Below, in pieces: positions 32,621 to 44,315 of a stretch of 64,000 bases of DNA. The notes under the pieces are model-generated. The model had not been told where the DNA came from, ran no database searches, and saw only the letters and a program-made list of their open reading frames with translations. The translations under genes and the position numbers were made by a program. How positions within the stretch are numbered: position 1 is the first letter of the stretch; every line of letters begins with the position of its first letter. This DNA comes from Eucommia ulmoides (taxonomy: Eukaryota > Streptophyta > Magnoliopsida > Garryales > Eucommiaceae), in NCBI GenBank assembly GCA_016647705.1, contig CM028333.1, forward strand, positions 22,066,243 to 22,130,242, written 5' to 3'.

Positions 32621-33728
32621 AATTATTCGACAAGCTACCAAAACTTGGGGATAGTACCACCATTTCGGCGCCATGGATTGATACCCCGGTCCAACATGTG
32701 TAGTCTTCTCCCACCTTGGAAGAGATGTTCGCTGAATTTATAGGAAAGACTCAGGCTTTCTGGAGGGAAACGAATGGTCGTCTCAATGAGTATTAGGATC
32801 ATCTTGACAATATTGAGACGATCTGCGCTGAAATTGATGTGACCGTAAAGTCTCTTGAGACTCAAATCGGTCAGCTTATTTGATTTATTGAGGTCGATTC
32901 AAAAGTGGTGACACTGAGAGATTCACAAGTCACATCCATATGTGAACGCTACCAGGAGGAACCGGATACGAGCAAGAGGAACTTGATGCCATCACCGATC
33001 CAAGACGATCATATCTATGAGGATCCGATGTGGCTCACCTATCCTCCCCCATTTCCAGCACTATTCATTCAAGCCCACCAAGCACATGAGACGGAGCCTA
33101 GTCATGTTGAGAGTACATGCCGAACAATGCCACATTTCGCCAAGCTTGAGAGTGTTCTGAACCAAGACCCGTATGTTGTGTTGTATGACACATACTATGG
33201 GCAGAAACCGCTATTTGATGAGCCCTTCTCCGTGTCAAGCCGAGGACATTAAACCAAGCGCTTCTTGGGAGGCAACCCAAGTTTTCAAATAAATTAATTC
33301 ATCACCGCCGACTACACTTGGGGGCGAGATTGTCTTGCCTCCCAGGTACATGTTCAAAATCCTCTTCGTCACTATAATACATGCTATTTGTTGAGTTGAA
33401 TGTTAGGTCACTGTGGACACTGCCCGTTCTGAGTTTGGGGGATGTTTTGTATGCTATATAGTAAGATATCTTTTTGTTAGTTATGTAGTTTAAGTTAAAA
33501 TGTAGTTGTGGTTCATGCATGTTTAGTAGTACGTTGTTCTGTTGTAGATATTTAGTGTAATGTATGCATGTTTGTATTTAGTATTAGTATAAATGTGTTT
33601 ATGTATGAAGTAGTAATTATGTGCTGAGTTTTGTAGTTCTTCTGGGCCATTATCCGATGATGATATTATTCCCTAATTGTTTTTTGAGGTCAAGGGTAAT
33701 GCCCATTCATGTGTATTCTGTGTGCTTG

Positions 33729-33988
33729 ACATTTCGTTTTGGTAAAAGTTATTGTGGATCCTAATTTTCATGAGTAGATAGACTCAATGTATAGCTATTC
33801 AATTGATTTGACGCGGACTATTCAGTAGCAAGTTCATGACAATTTTAGGGATTCTAGAACATTTCGTTTTGGTAAAAGTTATTGTGGATCCTAATTTTCA
33901 TGAGCAGATAGACTCAATGTATAGCTATTCAATTGATTTGACGCCGACTATTCAGTAGCAAGTTCATGACAATTTTAGGGATTCTAGA
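33729..33988 (+). repeat. 130-bp tandem duplication within the LARD
   Basis: ACATTTCGTTTTGGTAAAAG starts at 33729 and at 33859, and the 130-bp units differ at only about two positions (GAGTAGATAG versus GAGCAGATAG, ACGCGGAC versus ACGCCGAC). This duplication is much younger than the LTR divergence. Confidence 0.95.
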
Positions 33989-35037
33989 ACCTGATTAAGG
34001 GAAACTTGAGGTGAAATCCTAGGCGAGATAGTTTAGGATATATGATTTAGGCATTCATTTTGATCGCTTGAACCGTTGAAGTCTACCATGTTATATGTTT
34101 TATCCCTCGTTAACCTGTCGAAGTCTTTTAGTTGTTTCAATTCTGAATACGTAACAAATTCCCTGACCAATAAAACTTTTTCCAAACCTCTGTTGCTAAA
34201 CCTAAGGCATAATTTGAGTCAAAATCAAGTGGGCATTTGTAAATGCTACTTGAAGTGAGCGGTTGGATTTTGAGCGAACTTTTGATTGGTTGATATTCAA
34301 GTACTCGTCATTTTTCTATCGTTTTTTCACACTTGTGAAATTGTACAAATCAAATAATTTTGGGGGTGCAGTCGTGTAAAAAAAAAAAACATATGTAAAT
34401 ATAGTTCTATTTTTGTTTCTTTTGATAAGTGAGTACAAAGTTCTAAAATGCTAGTTCATGGTTGTTTCGAATTGATCTTTGTGGGTATGAGTGTGATTGA
34501 GCGCCAAGCGTAGTGCCTTCGGTATCGTTGATCTAATAACGTTGACCTGTTTTATATTCCCGATATACCCTTGGCCAATTGTCAAAAATCGAACCAAATC
34601 CTTTTGATCTTTTTGAACTTCCAAGCCTACATTAGTGGAGAATGGAAACCAATCTGACATATGGATATCCTAATCCTTTATGATTTAAGTCATGATCTTT
34701 GTTGGTGAATAATTCAATCCGGTCTTTGGACAATTGTATATTTGAGTTTTCACACACACACTTGGAAAGGATCTAGAATGGCATTTACCATTATTGAATG
34801 TTGAAATTCTAAAACACCACATGATGTCGTTTTATTCTTGAACTGATATAATTGGGGGCCATTGAGGGATGACTTTTTGGTCGATTAGTTGAACTCCAAA
34901 ACTCACGCATTGTTGTTTTTAGTTCGTCTGTGATTTTCATTTTTAGTATTTAAGTTTGTAAATTCGTTGTGGTAGTTTATTTTCTTGTTTATGTGGTTTT
35001 GCTTGAGGACAAACAAACGTTTGAGTTTGGGGGTATT

Positions 35038-36509
35038 TGATGAGTGATTTATTTACTAACAAATCAAGTATTTTTAGATTCAAATATTTGTGTGTTTTCA
35101 AGTATTTTTGTTAGTTTAATGTGTGTTTGTATTGTTTTATAGGTTTTTGAATAAATGGGTAAAAAGATGCAAATCTAGTTCAGGTATAGTAACTTAAAGG
35201 CCCTTTTTTACAATTATTAAATTCTATTTTGGAAAATATTAAAACATGAAAGTTTTAGATATATATATATTATATTTTTATAGGTTTTTGAATCACTTCA
35301 ATCGGAGTTCGGATGAAAAAGTTACGACCAAAAGAAGAATTTGCTGTCGGCACTGCCTTGACATCACTGCAGCACCCATTTCCATCGCTGAAGCAGTGAT
35401 TTTGAGCGCTGAAGCAGTAATCCAGCAGTAAGTTACTGCCCTTTGATCGCTGTAGTACTGCCCCCCATCGCTCTAGCAACCCGGCACCACCTGACAAAGA
35501 TATTTTGGGATATTTTTGTGATATTTTGGATCTGTCTTGATATCCCCTCATTCCCAACACCCTATGCACGTTTTGGGGAACATTTTTGGAGATATTTGGG
35601 AGCTCAAGATCAAGAACCAGGAGGATATATCATCAAGAGGAGAAGAGGAAACATTCTTGAAGTTGATTTCATGGAAGTGGAACCATTCGCTTCACAGATT
35701 TGCTTTCCATTCTTTGTTTCTCTCTTTGTTTTTCAACTTTGTAGATTGTATGATTATATTATTCTCATATAATATTGAATATGTGGTTATGATCATGAGT
35801 AGCTAAGTATCTATTGTCTAGGATTGAATTAGTTCATGAAAACTATGTTTGTTTGAATCGTTGTTTCGTTAACGATTGTTCATTTGCATTCAATTGCGTT
35901 TGCTGTTTTGTTACATCCATTATATGCTTGTTATAATATTATGGTTGGTTTAAGAATATGGGGTTTGACACTCGGGAAAGATAACTCCGAATTCGGACTA
36001 GGGTTTAAACGCAACGCGACGATATAATGAATCAAGAGATTATTAGGAAGTGTGCAATCTGTGAGGTTGGTGTGAGACTCATGTAATCGTTTAGACACTA
36101 GATAGAGATATCAGTGTTGACATGAGTCACATATTCATTTACTTTACACTTGGGAGAGGTAGTGAGTGAGTTTTCGATACCTAGATTGTCGGATAGTTTG
36201 AATACCATTAATATGAACTAGACTAATTCAAACACATTTAAGTGAACAAAGTTAATCCCTAGATAATCTATTCTCATAAACGTCATTATTAGTATTGTAG
36301 TTTAATTAGTTATAATTTTAGTTTAGTTTATCTTATATCAAAAACCCTAAAAATTCTATCGCCTAGATAAAGTTTGGTTACAATAATCGCGGTACTTAAT
36401 GAAAATTTAATCCAATCCCTGTAAATACGACAACCCTACTCATTAATATTTTATTAAAACTTGACCCGTACACTTGCAGTAAAAGTAGCGATGAATAATT
36501 CCGCTACCT
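35038..36509 (+). repeat. 3' LTR of the LARD (1472 bp), preceded by polypurine tract
   Basis: The purine-rich GTTTGGGGGTATT at about 35024-35037 leads into TGATGAGTGATTTATTTACT. The LTR ends GCTACCT where CA is expected. Frames at 35443-35806 are LTR sequence, not genes. Confidence 0.85.
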
Positions 36510-36544
36510 CTTAACATACTTAAGACTTGATTTTTGCCCATGAC

Positions 36545-37704
36545 TTATCTCATGTGGTTTAATTGACACAATTTAGTTGGAAGCTTATTTAATAAATGAA
36601 CTGCGGTCATTAAAGCATATCCCCAAAATAAAATGGGTAAATCACTATGACTAATCATTAGTCTAACCATATCTAGTAAGTTTTGATTTTTCCTTTCAAT
36701 ACACCATATAATTGTGCCGTAGCAAGAGGAGTCCACCGAGAAAGTATCCAATTTAATTTGAAATAGTTTAGAAACTTTGTGGATAAGTGTTCCTTGCCAC
36801 GATCTGATCGAAGTGACTTAATACTTTTTATGTATATTTCTCCACTTGATTGTCGAGTTCTTTGAACATTTCAAAAGAAATAGACTTATGTTTCATAAGA
36901 TACATAAAGTTAAACCTAGAATAATCATATGTAAAGATAATAAAGAAAGAAATTCTTCCTTGAGATGTAGAACTTATGGGCCCACACGCATCAGTATATA
37001 TCAAGCCTAATATATCCACAACCCTTTCCTAATGTCCAACAAAGAGTGACTTGGTCATCTTTCCCACGATACATGATTCACATGTTGGTAATGGATCCAA
37101 TCCTAATAGGCCTAAACTCCCATATCTAACCATCTTGTTAATCATCTTCTCACAAATAAGGCCTATTTTGAGATGTCACAAATAGGTTGAATTTTCATTT
37201 CTTAATCTTTTTTTTTTTTTGTTATACATTCATTTGCTATGTTTTTTATTTCACTATAAGTTCTTAAATAATAGATATTGTTAAAACAGATGCCCACACC
37301 AATCAATTTTGAATTGAAATGTATATCACAAGTATTATTTTAAAAAACAGCTGAATAACCATTCTTTATTAAACAAGGAATAGAAATAATATTTTAATAA
37401 CAAAAATAAATAAATAAACATCTCTTAAGTTTATAACATGTGATGATAACATCTTTAAAGTCTCTCCCGGGTAATGCAATAATTCTTATTCTATTTTGCA
37501 CTCTTAGCAATACATCCCCTTTACTCTGTCTTTTAAACAATGCCTACTAACACAGACATGTGAACTACCACCAATGTCCAAAACCTAATCGAAAATAGAA
37601 CTTGCTGTCAAACAACTAGTAACAAAAATAAATCTGACATACCTTCCAAAGGTTTTTCTTTGAAACCTAGTAATTAAAGATAATTTCTCTTCTAATGCCC
37701 TTGT
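36545..37704 (-). pseudogene. Ty1/copia zinc knuckle to integrase part of the interrupted element, fossil
   Basis: Minus-strand blocks at 37019-36828 (MDILGLIYTDACGPISSTSQ) and 36751-36545 (MISHSDLPILFWGYALMTA) are integrase core. Pre-integrase and protease remains extend to about 37690, where a gag zinc-knuckle tail is visible. This is the upstream half of the element whose downstream half lies at 27876-30764. Broken, with several breaks. Confidence 0.72.
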
Positions 37705-38220
37705 TGTTGGGGATAAGTCCTATAGACAATCCTCGATAGATCTGTTTCTAATAATAATCTCAAGTAAATCAATAAAAGGTATTTTTTTTATATTATTCTT
37801 CAATTATGTCATTATCTTTGTACACCTTGGATATTAAGTTGAAGTATCTTAGCTCTTTATATGATTAAAAGGCATTTGCTAACTTGATATTTTTAATTGT
37901 TCCTAAAATGAATTAAACTGTTGAAAACTGATTTTCAACAATCTAGGCTAGTTTGGTCTATTGTTTTCTCTTTGAAAATGGTAAGTATCAAACCATTAGT
38001 ATGAGACACTACAATAACCACAAGGGGACTTACTAGTGTAGTAATAGATTGAACATGAACATCCTTTATATCCTACATAGTAGCTTTGGTTAATGTCAAA
38101 AAAGGATCTCTATTTGTGATCTTTTGACTTGAGATACTATATGTTACATTTATGAGTTGTTATACTTTTGTAATACTAAGTGTTGTTCTCTACCAACAAG
38201 TTTTCAAAGATGTTTCTTGG
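37705..38220 (+). mobile_element. Copia-type LTR piece, same family as 61091-61650, fossil
   Basis: It starts TGTTGGGGATAAGTCCTATA within the copia gag zinc-knuckle region. It shares long blocks in the same order with 61091-61650: ACACCTTGGATATTAAG, TTAGCTCTTT, AACCATTAGTATGAGA, ACCACAAGGGGACTTACTAG, TGTGATCTTTTGACTT and TAATACTAAGT. No target duplication could be found, so the right limit is approximate. Confidence 0.68.
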
Positions 38221-38626
38221 CACTACTACAATAAGCTTCTTCTATCTCTCTCCGTTAGTATGGCTTGTCTTATTTTTTGTGTAAATTGTGATTATAAAAA
38301 TATAAGTTAGGTATAATGTCGGTTAAAATTTATTGTGTGATAATATTTTTAATCTTATTTAAAAAATGTGATAAAAATTGTGTTTTTTTTAATCATATTG
38401 ATTATTTAAAAATGAGATAATAACAAAGAGGACTTTACTTGTTCTATCGCTCACGAATCCTCATCCATTCTCATTGCTATCTCCGAATTTGTGCCTTGCG
38501 ATTTGCAAAGTGGAAAATCCTATCAGCTATTGGCAACAATCCAGTGTTCGTCGTCTTCCTCTAGCGTCCTTACTCTTACACACTCGTGACCAGGTATGTC
38601 CTCATATCTCTTTCCTTTCTATGCCC
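38221..38626. other. Unassigned sequence with an exon-like patch
   Basis: 38221 reads CACTACTACAATAAGC, which resembles a CACTA-type end, but no inverted partner is seen. 38420-38592 is GC-richer, stop-poor in places and ends GACCAG/GTATGT, like a splice donor. It may be a fragment of a 5' exon; no protein is recognised. Confidence 0.3.
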
Positions 38627-39182
38627 TGTTTTAACAGAAAATAAATAATGAACGAATTTACCGAAATTTGCTTGGGTTGAGTCGCGGACTAGGTCGCTCT
38701 CTTTAAGACGTTTCGCAGCTCTGCCCAAGAATGTGCAAGCAGTGTAAAAGCGCTGTCGTCCCCAGGAAAAAGCAACCCAGAATCACCTCTGTCTTGGACC
38801 TTCTATGCACTGTAGGAGACCTGAATACTAAACACCCACTCTTCGTTTGAATGAACAAACAAACTGCTCGGAAATTGTAGTAAAAAAAGATTTTTCGTAT
38901 CTGAAGAAGAAAATAGTGTTTCGGAACTGAAGAATACAAACTATGTTCTATGTTTTTTTTTTCTTTTTCACTTGCAGATGCAAAACCAGTTGTCTTTCAA
39001 AAAAATGAAGGAAACATTATATATAGGCAAGAAAATTGATCCATAACATTGGAATCAATTCATAACGTCAGGGCATTAATCAAAACAATGTCGTTTGAGC
39101 GTTATGGTTCATAATCGGAACAATGCCGTTTGTGCATTTCATAATGCAGATCATAATGCAAACGTCGGATTGAATACTGTAA
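38627..39182 (-). repeat. LTR piece A of the head-to-head copia family, fossil
   Basis: Same sequence as 43697-44280 (CTTTAAGACGTTTC; CACTCTTCGTTTGAATGAAC; GCGTTATGGTTCATAATC) in the same orientation. It keeps the R/U5-side part of the LTR, starts at the LTR end TGTTTTAACAG, and joins directly to a truncated gypsy LTR at about 39182. Confidence 0.75.
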
Positions 39183-41350
39183 TTTGGGAAAAATTTAAAA
39201 ATATCTTTCTATATATATATATATATATATATATCATGCGTGTGTGTGCCGTGAGAATAATCGAGAAACTGAGAATGGGAGGGGCGACGTAGCAATAGAA
39301 GGGATTGGATTTGAAGCACTAGATTCATGCGTATAAATACGCCAAGCGAAGATCATGATCTCAACTCTCAAAAGAAGGAAATCGGAGTACCGAAAATAGA
39401 GGAGAGAGATAAGGCGAAGAGAGGGAGAGGTCGGTCGATGGTTCATCGACAGTGAGTGTAAACAGTGTGTGTGTTTTCTGTTTCCATTTTGGTACAGCTG
39501 GGTGTGTGTATGTGTTCCGACGGTGGTGTTTCAGTTGATGGTGTGTGTGTGTTCCTCTATCTATTTCAGCAAAGGGGATGTGTGTTCTGTGTGTGCGTGT
39601 GTTCTGTTTTGAGCCACTGTGTGGGTGAATATTGTTGATCTTTATGGTGTGTGTATGTGTATTCTGATCGGCAACGAAGAGGGGGGTCCGTTTAGTATTG
39701 CCGGCGTATGTTTCGTCTGGCTGTGTGTGTGTCGGGAGTACGTGGGTATTGTCGGCGGTGGACATTCGTCCGGTGTATGTTCGTCGCCAAACTTGTGGGT
39801 TGCGTGTGGGTGTGTGTGTGGGTATGTGATCAAGTTGTGGGTGTGTTTAGTTGTGGGTCTGTGTGTTCTGTTCATGGAGTCATGGGTTATGGGGGTGTCA
39901 CCGTCGGTTGGGTTGGCCGACGATGAGTGGAAGTTGGAGAGAGAGAGAAAGAGCTTGTCGTTGCTCTGTTGTCGGTGGCAGTGATGCCGTGCTTTATTGT
40001 GTGTATATGTCTGTTGTGTGTATGTGTGTTTTAAAGTGTGTGTGTTTTAGAGGTCGCCGGATGTTCGCCGACAGTAAGTTTAGAGAGAGAGAGCAGTGCA
40101 TGTGTGTGCGTGTGTGCCTGCTGTGTGTGGGTATGTGTGTGTATAGTTGTGGGTATGTGAACGGTGGTGTGTATGTGTGTGATCAGTGTGTGATTGTGCG
40201 TGTATGGTAGTGTGAGGTGTTACCGGAGTAGAGTTAGAGAGAGAGAGAGCAGCGTGTGTGTGTTACTCTGTGTGTTGTGTGGGCGGATGGTGGGTGTGCA
40301 TGGGGGTAGATGTGGAAGTGTATGGGTTCCTTTGTCCTATGGTGCGTGTGTTCGGTTGGTGGGACGGCGAGGCTTAATCGACGACAAGATCTCATCAGCG
40401 GCGGTGAGACAACAAAACAGAAACGCAGAACAGAAAAAGGAAGAAGGAAGAAGAAAAAGGAAAAAGAAAAAAAAAAGTAAAAATGACACAAACCACCCCA
40501 CCAAAAATCTAAAATTCAACCTCGTGGCCATCGAAAAATGCGGGGAAAGGTAGAATTCCAAACTTCTTTAATATATGCATTTAATTGTCTTAATGTGAAG
40601 TACGTGTTATCATTATCGGTGAATTTAGCATTCGCATGAAATATGTTGATATTGTTTGGTATATTGTGTGAAGTATTACCTGTAGAAATTATATGAAATG
40701 ATCTAGACGATGTGGAATTTATGTGACGAGCCTGTTTACGTGGTTTACGTGTTATATAAATTAAATGTATGTATTAAAGGGGTTGGAATTCTACTGAGCG
40801 TTGACTCACAACCCCATAGTTTTTGGATTGCAGGGTCGGCTGGGAGAAAACGCGAGAAATAAGAATTTATTTGAAATTTGAGTGGTAATAATTGTAATTA
40901 TTATTTATTGTTGTAATCGGAGAAAATAGTAGTTATAATTATCGTAGTTGTTATAGAATATTTCTCTCAATAATAATGTATCGAATATTCAATAATTGTA
41001 ACTGATAAATATAACTGGTTTGATTTATTGTTGGGAAGTCGATTGTTATAAAATTATGATGGAAAAATCTGATTTGATGAAATATGAAAAAAAATTGGTT
41101 TCTAAATTGTAAATTCAAGATTTTTTTTTAATGGGTCGCCATTGTGTAGAAAATAAGCAGACAAATTTTAAATAGATGATTGATTTTATTTTGTGATAGT
41201 TTAAATGGTAATTATTATCATAATAACAATTCTCGTCATAATTACCGAACGTTGTAGATTGGAAGTTTGACCAGTCGGGTTTTAGGTTTAAGAATTTCTC
41301 TATAGGAGAAACCATAGTCTGGCCTTGAGAAACCGGGTCGGGTCGTGACA
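39183..41350 (-). mobile_element. Gypsy-type LTR, minus-strand copy, truncated, fossil
   Basis: Reverse complement of most of the solo LTR at 47549-49871. On the minus strand it starts TGTCACGACC at 41350, just after the same copia target sequence, and runs to about 39183, where the last part is missing. About 0.9 kb (39450-40345) is dense in TGTGTG, giving long frames on both strands that are not genes. (TA)n lies at 39215-39234. Confidence 0.8.
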
Positions 41351-43696
41351 TAAAGTCCTTAGCAATATGAGGCCGTTTACTCCTTTTAGGCTCAATGTCT
41401 AATTCTTTATCAGATTCATTAATCTTAATGATAGGTTCATTACTAGAAGTCGAGCCCCCACTATTCTTCAATTTGAAAAGAAATTTATATTCATAAAAAT
41501 CAGCATAATTTGATTAAATGATAACTCGATCTTTTAGATCATAAAATGTATAAGCTTTTCTATTCACCGCATAACCAATAAACACACATTCATAAGCTCT
41601 ACTGGCAAGTTTTCTTCTTTTTGGATCAGGAATTCGAACATATGTCAAACAACTCCAAGTTTTAAAATAAGACAAATTTGGTTTCTTATTTTTAAAAACT
41701 TCGTAAGGTGAAATTTTACTTTTTGATCTGGGAACTCTATTAAGCACATAGTAAACCATCAATAAAATTTCACCCCACCAGTGAGAAGCTGCACCGGAGT
41801 TATGCAAAATAGCAATTACAGATTCAACAAAAGTTCTATTTTTCCTTTCAGCCTTACCATTCATTTCAGGAGAATAAGGCGCAGTCTTTTCATGAATATT
41901 CCCAAGAGAATTATAAAAATTAATGAAAATATCATAATCATATTCAGTTCCTCTAACACTTCGTTGCCTCTTAATTTTCTTATTGCATTGATTTTCAATC
42001 TCAGTCACAAATATTTTGAACATATTAAACGCTTCACTTTTATTTTTCATGAGATAAACAAAAGAGTAATGAGAGAAATCATCTATAAACGTAATAAAAT
42101 AACGTTTATTATTCCTAGTCAAGACACCATCAAATTCACAAATGTCAGAATGTATCAAATCAAGAGGTTCAGATTCTCTAATTACTGAATTATGAGGGGT
42201 TTTAGTAATCTTGGCTTGACTGCAAAATTCACACTTTTCAAAGTCATTCAAAGACAGTTTAGGAATTAGTTATAAGTTGCTTAAGTTTTTAATAATGCGT
42301 TTGTTAACGTGACAAAGTCTAGCATGCCAAATATTAAAAGAACACAACATGTAAGCAGAAGAATAAATTTTATTAATTTCAACATTCAGTTTGAACATTC
42401 CATCAGTTACATAACCCTTCTAAACAAAAACATTATTTTTGGTTAAGGTTTACAAATCAGCCCCAATAGTTTGAGTGAACCCCGCCTTGTTAAGAAGATA
42501 ACTCGAAACCAAATTCTTTCTCATTTCTAGAGTCTGCTGAACATCTCTAAGGATGACTGTCTTTTCAGAGGTAAACTTTAATACCACTTCACCAGAACCG
42601 GCAACAATAGTGGAGTAAGAATCACCCAGCAACACTTTTTTGTCTTCACTTTCAGAATAAGACTTGAACATTGCACGATCATAGTAGACATGGCGTGAAG
42701 CACCAATGTCTACCCACCAACCTTCGGATCCACCAACTATATTGATTTCAGAAATCATAACTATAAGTTGGTCCTCGGTAAGATTCGCCTGTGGAGCAGG
42801 ACGACGTCTTTCCCGGCAGTTCCGGGCTAAATGGCCCGCCTTCCCACAGTTATAACAAGTAAATTGTTCAGGATTATTTCTTGAAGGGGGTTTGTTTCTA
42901 TTCTGATTTTGATGTACATTTCTGTTCTGGTTATTATGGTTGCGATTTTGATTTTGATTTTTCATATTTTTCCCTTTGGGTTTCATAACAGCATAAGATG
43001 ATTTTTGTGAGCGTTGTTAGAAACAACGAGCACTTCATCTTTCTGATCTTGTTTTTGGGCTTCCTCCTCAATCCGAAAATGAGTGATCAAACTTTCTAAA
43101 TAAAACTCTTTAGTTTTGTGCCTCAGAGTATTCTTAAAATCTTTCCAAGAAGGGGGTAATTTGTCAATTAAAACAACAACTTGAAATTGTTCATCAAGGG
43201 ACATGCCTTCAGCAATTATTTCATGAGCGATTTTTTGAAGTTCATGAGACTAAACTTCCACAGATTTGTTGTCGGTCATTTGGTATTTCAGATACCGACT
43301 AATAGCATATTTTTTACTTCTAGCCTCCTCAATGTCATATTTCTTTGAAAGAGCATCCCAAACTTTCTTTGCAATTTTGTTAGAGTAGTAATAATCATAC
43401 AGATCATCAGATATACCATTAAGAATGAAATTCTTACTACGAAAATCATTTTCCTCCCAAGACTTAACTTCTTGAATCTGACCGTCAGTAGGAACTTGAG
43501 GTAATTGAGGTTTTTCGGTTGTACAGACATATGCTACTTTTTCGATAGTTAGAAAAAATAACATTTTCTGTCTCTATCTTTTAAAACGAAACCCTTCGAA
43601 TCGAAAGGGTTTGTTGAGATCAACAGTGACTTGTTTAAATTCGTGATCAGTAGACATCTTAGCAGATAATCGGCAGAAATTGTATCGTCTTAAAAT
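41351..43696 (-). mobile_element. Ty1/copia gag to integrase, minus-strand copy, fossil
   Basis: Minus-strand order: gag N-terminal block (43564-43250, VAYVCTTEKPQLPQVPT), gag body (43204-42983), CCHC knuckle CYNCGKAGHLARNC near 42820-42860, protease WWVDIGASRHVYYD near 42680-42720, pre-integrase remains near 42300, and integrase (42251-41514, IHSDICEFDGVLTRNN; YSPEMNGKAERKNRTF). RT and RNase H are missing; the copy runs from integrase straight into the gypsy LTR and then LTR piece A. Broken, with several breaks. The copy on the other arm of the inverted repeat is very similar. Confidence 0.85.
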
Positions 43697-44315
43697 TGTT
43701 TTAATAGAAAATAAATAATGAACGAATTTACTGAAATTTTCTTGGGTTGAGTCGTGGATTAGGTCACTTTCTTTAAGACGTTTCATAGCTGTGCCCAAGA
43801 ATGTGTAAGCAGTGTAAAAGCCCCGTCGTCCCCAGGATAAAACAGCCCAAAATCACCTCTGTTTTGGACCTTCTATGCACTGTAGAAGACCTGAATACTA
43901 AACACCCACTCTTCGTTTGAATGAACAAACAAACTGCTCTGAAATCGTAGTAAAAAAAACTTTGTCGTATCTGAAGAAGAAAACAGTGTTTCAGAACTGA
44001 AGAACACAAATTGTGTTCTATGTTTTTTTTTTCTTTTTCACTTGCAGATGCAAAACCAGATGTCTTTCAAAACAAATGAAGGAAACAATACATATAGGCA
44101 AGAAATTGATCCATAACGTTGGAATCAATTCATAATGTCAGGGCATTAATCGAAACAGTGTCATTTGAGCGTTATGGTTCATAATCAGAACAGTGCCGTT
44201 TGTGCGTTTCATAATGCAGATCATAATGCAGACGTCGGATTAAATATTTTAACGTTTGGAAACTGTTCGGTTAGAAAATTTAAAAACGTTTGAATTTTAT
44301 TTTTATTTTAAAAAG
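43697..44315 (-). repeat. 5' LTR piece B of the minus-strand copia copy, fossil
   Basis: Contains the R/U5 side of the LTR, ending (minus strand) in TTAAAACA next to gag, and lacks the U3 part that the plus-strand copy has. It joins, through TTTTATTTTTATTTT, to the U3 of the plus-strand LTR. Confidence 0.75.

Larger units (their letters stand above)
30765..36509 (+). mobile_element. LARD-like LTR retrotransposon of Athila/Tat type, fossil
   Basis: Two LTRs in direct orientation (30765-32212 and 35038-36509) flank a 2.8-kb interior that has a tRNA-Asp primer-binding site, a gag remnant, an internal tandem duplication and a polypurine tract, but no protease, RT, RNase H or integrase. Flanks ATTAA (30760-30764) and CTTAA (36510-36514) match at four of five. 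It sits inside the minus-strand copia integrase. The LTRs differ by eye at roughly one base in twelve to fifteen, mostly transitions, suggesting insertion several million years ago. The structure is whole but coding is lost, so it depended on relatives for movement. Confidence 0.85.
27876..37704 (-). mobile_element. Old Ty1/copia element, interrupted by two insertions, fossil
   Basis: In minus-strand order from the right: zinc-knuckle end near 37690, protease and pre-integrase remains, integrase core at 37019-36545 (VDSSCYGTIIWCIERKNQNL; FIIFTYDYSRFNFMYLMKH), then the nested LARD (30765-36509). Next come the integrase C-terminal block at 30686-30442 (MWRYPKKTIGCYFYHSWEPK), the hAT-like insertion (29747-30440), RT remains with a VDDI motif near 29075, RNase H down to about 28100, a polypurine tract at 28085-28074 and an LTR piece at 28073-27876 starting TGTTGGATATAATCC. 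Broken, with many breaks, and old. The LTR is cut off by the foldback MULE. The 5' LTR is not seen. Confidence 0.8.

Noticed and set aside
38221-38420. CACTA-type transposon end (CACTACTACAA)
   Set aside because: No inverted partner or 3-bp duplication could be found in the window.
39619-40553. Several long overlapping reading frames on both strands (also 48239-49314)
   Set aside because: They lie in CA/TG-repeat LTR sequence, have Thr/His or Val/Cys periodic composition and occur on both strands at once.
41781-42188. 135-codon plus-strand frame (also the minus frame 46714-47010)
   Set aside because: Antisense shadows of copia integrase on the opposite strand.
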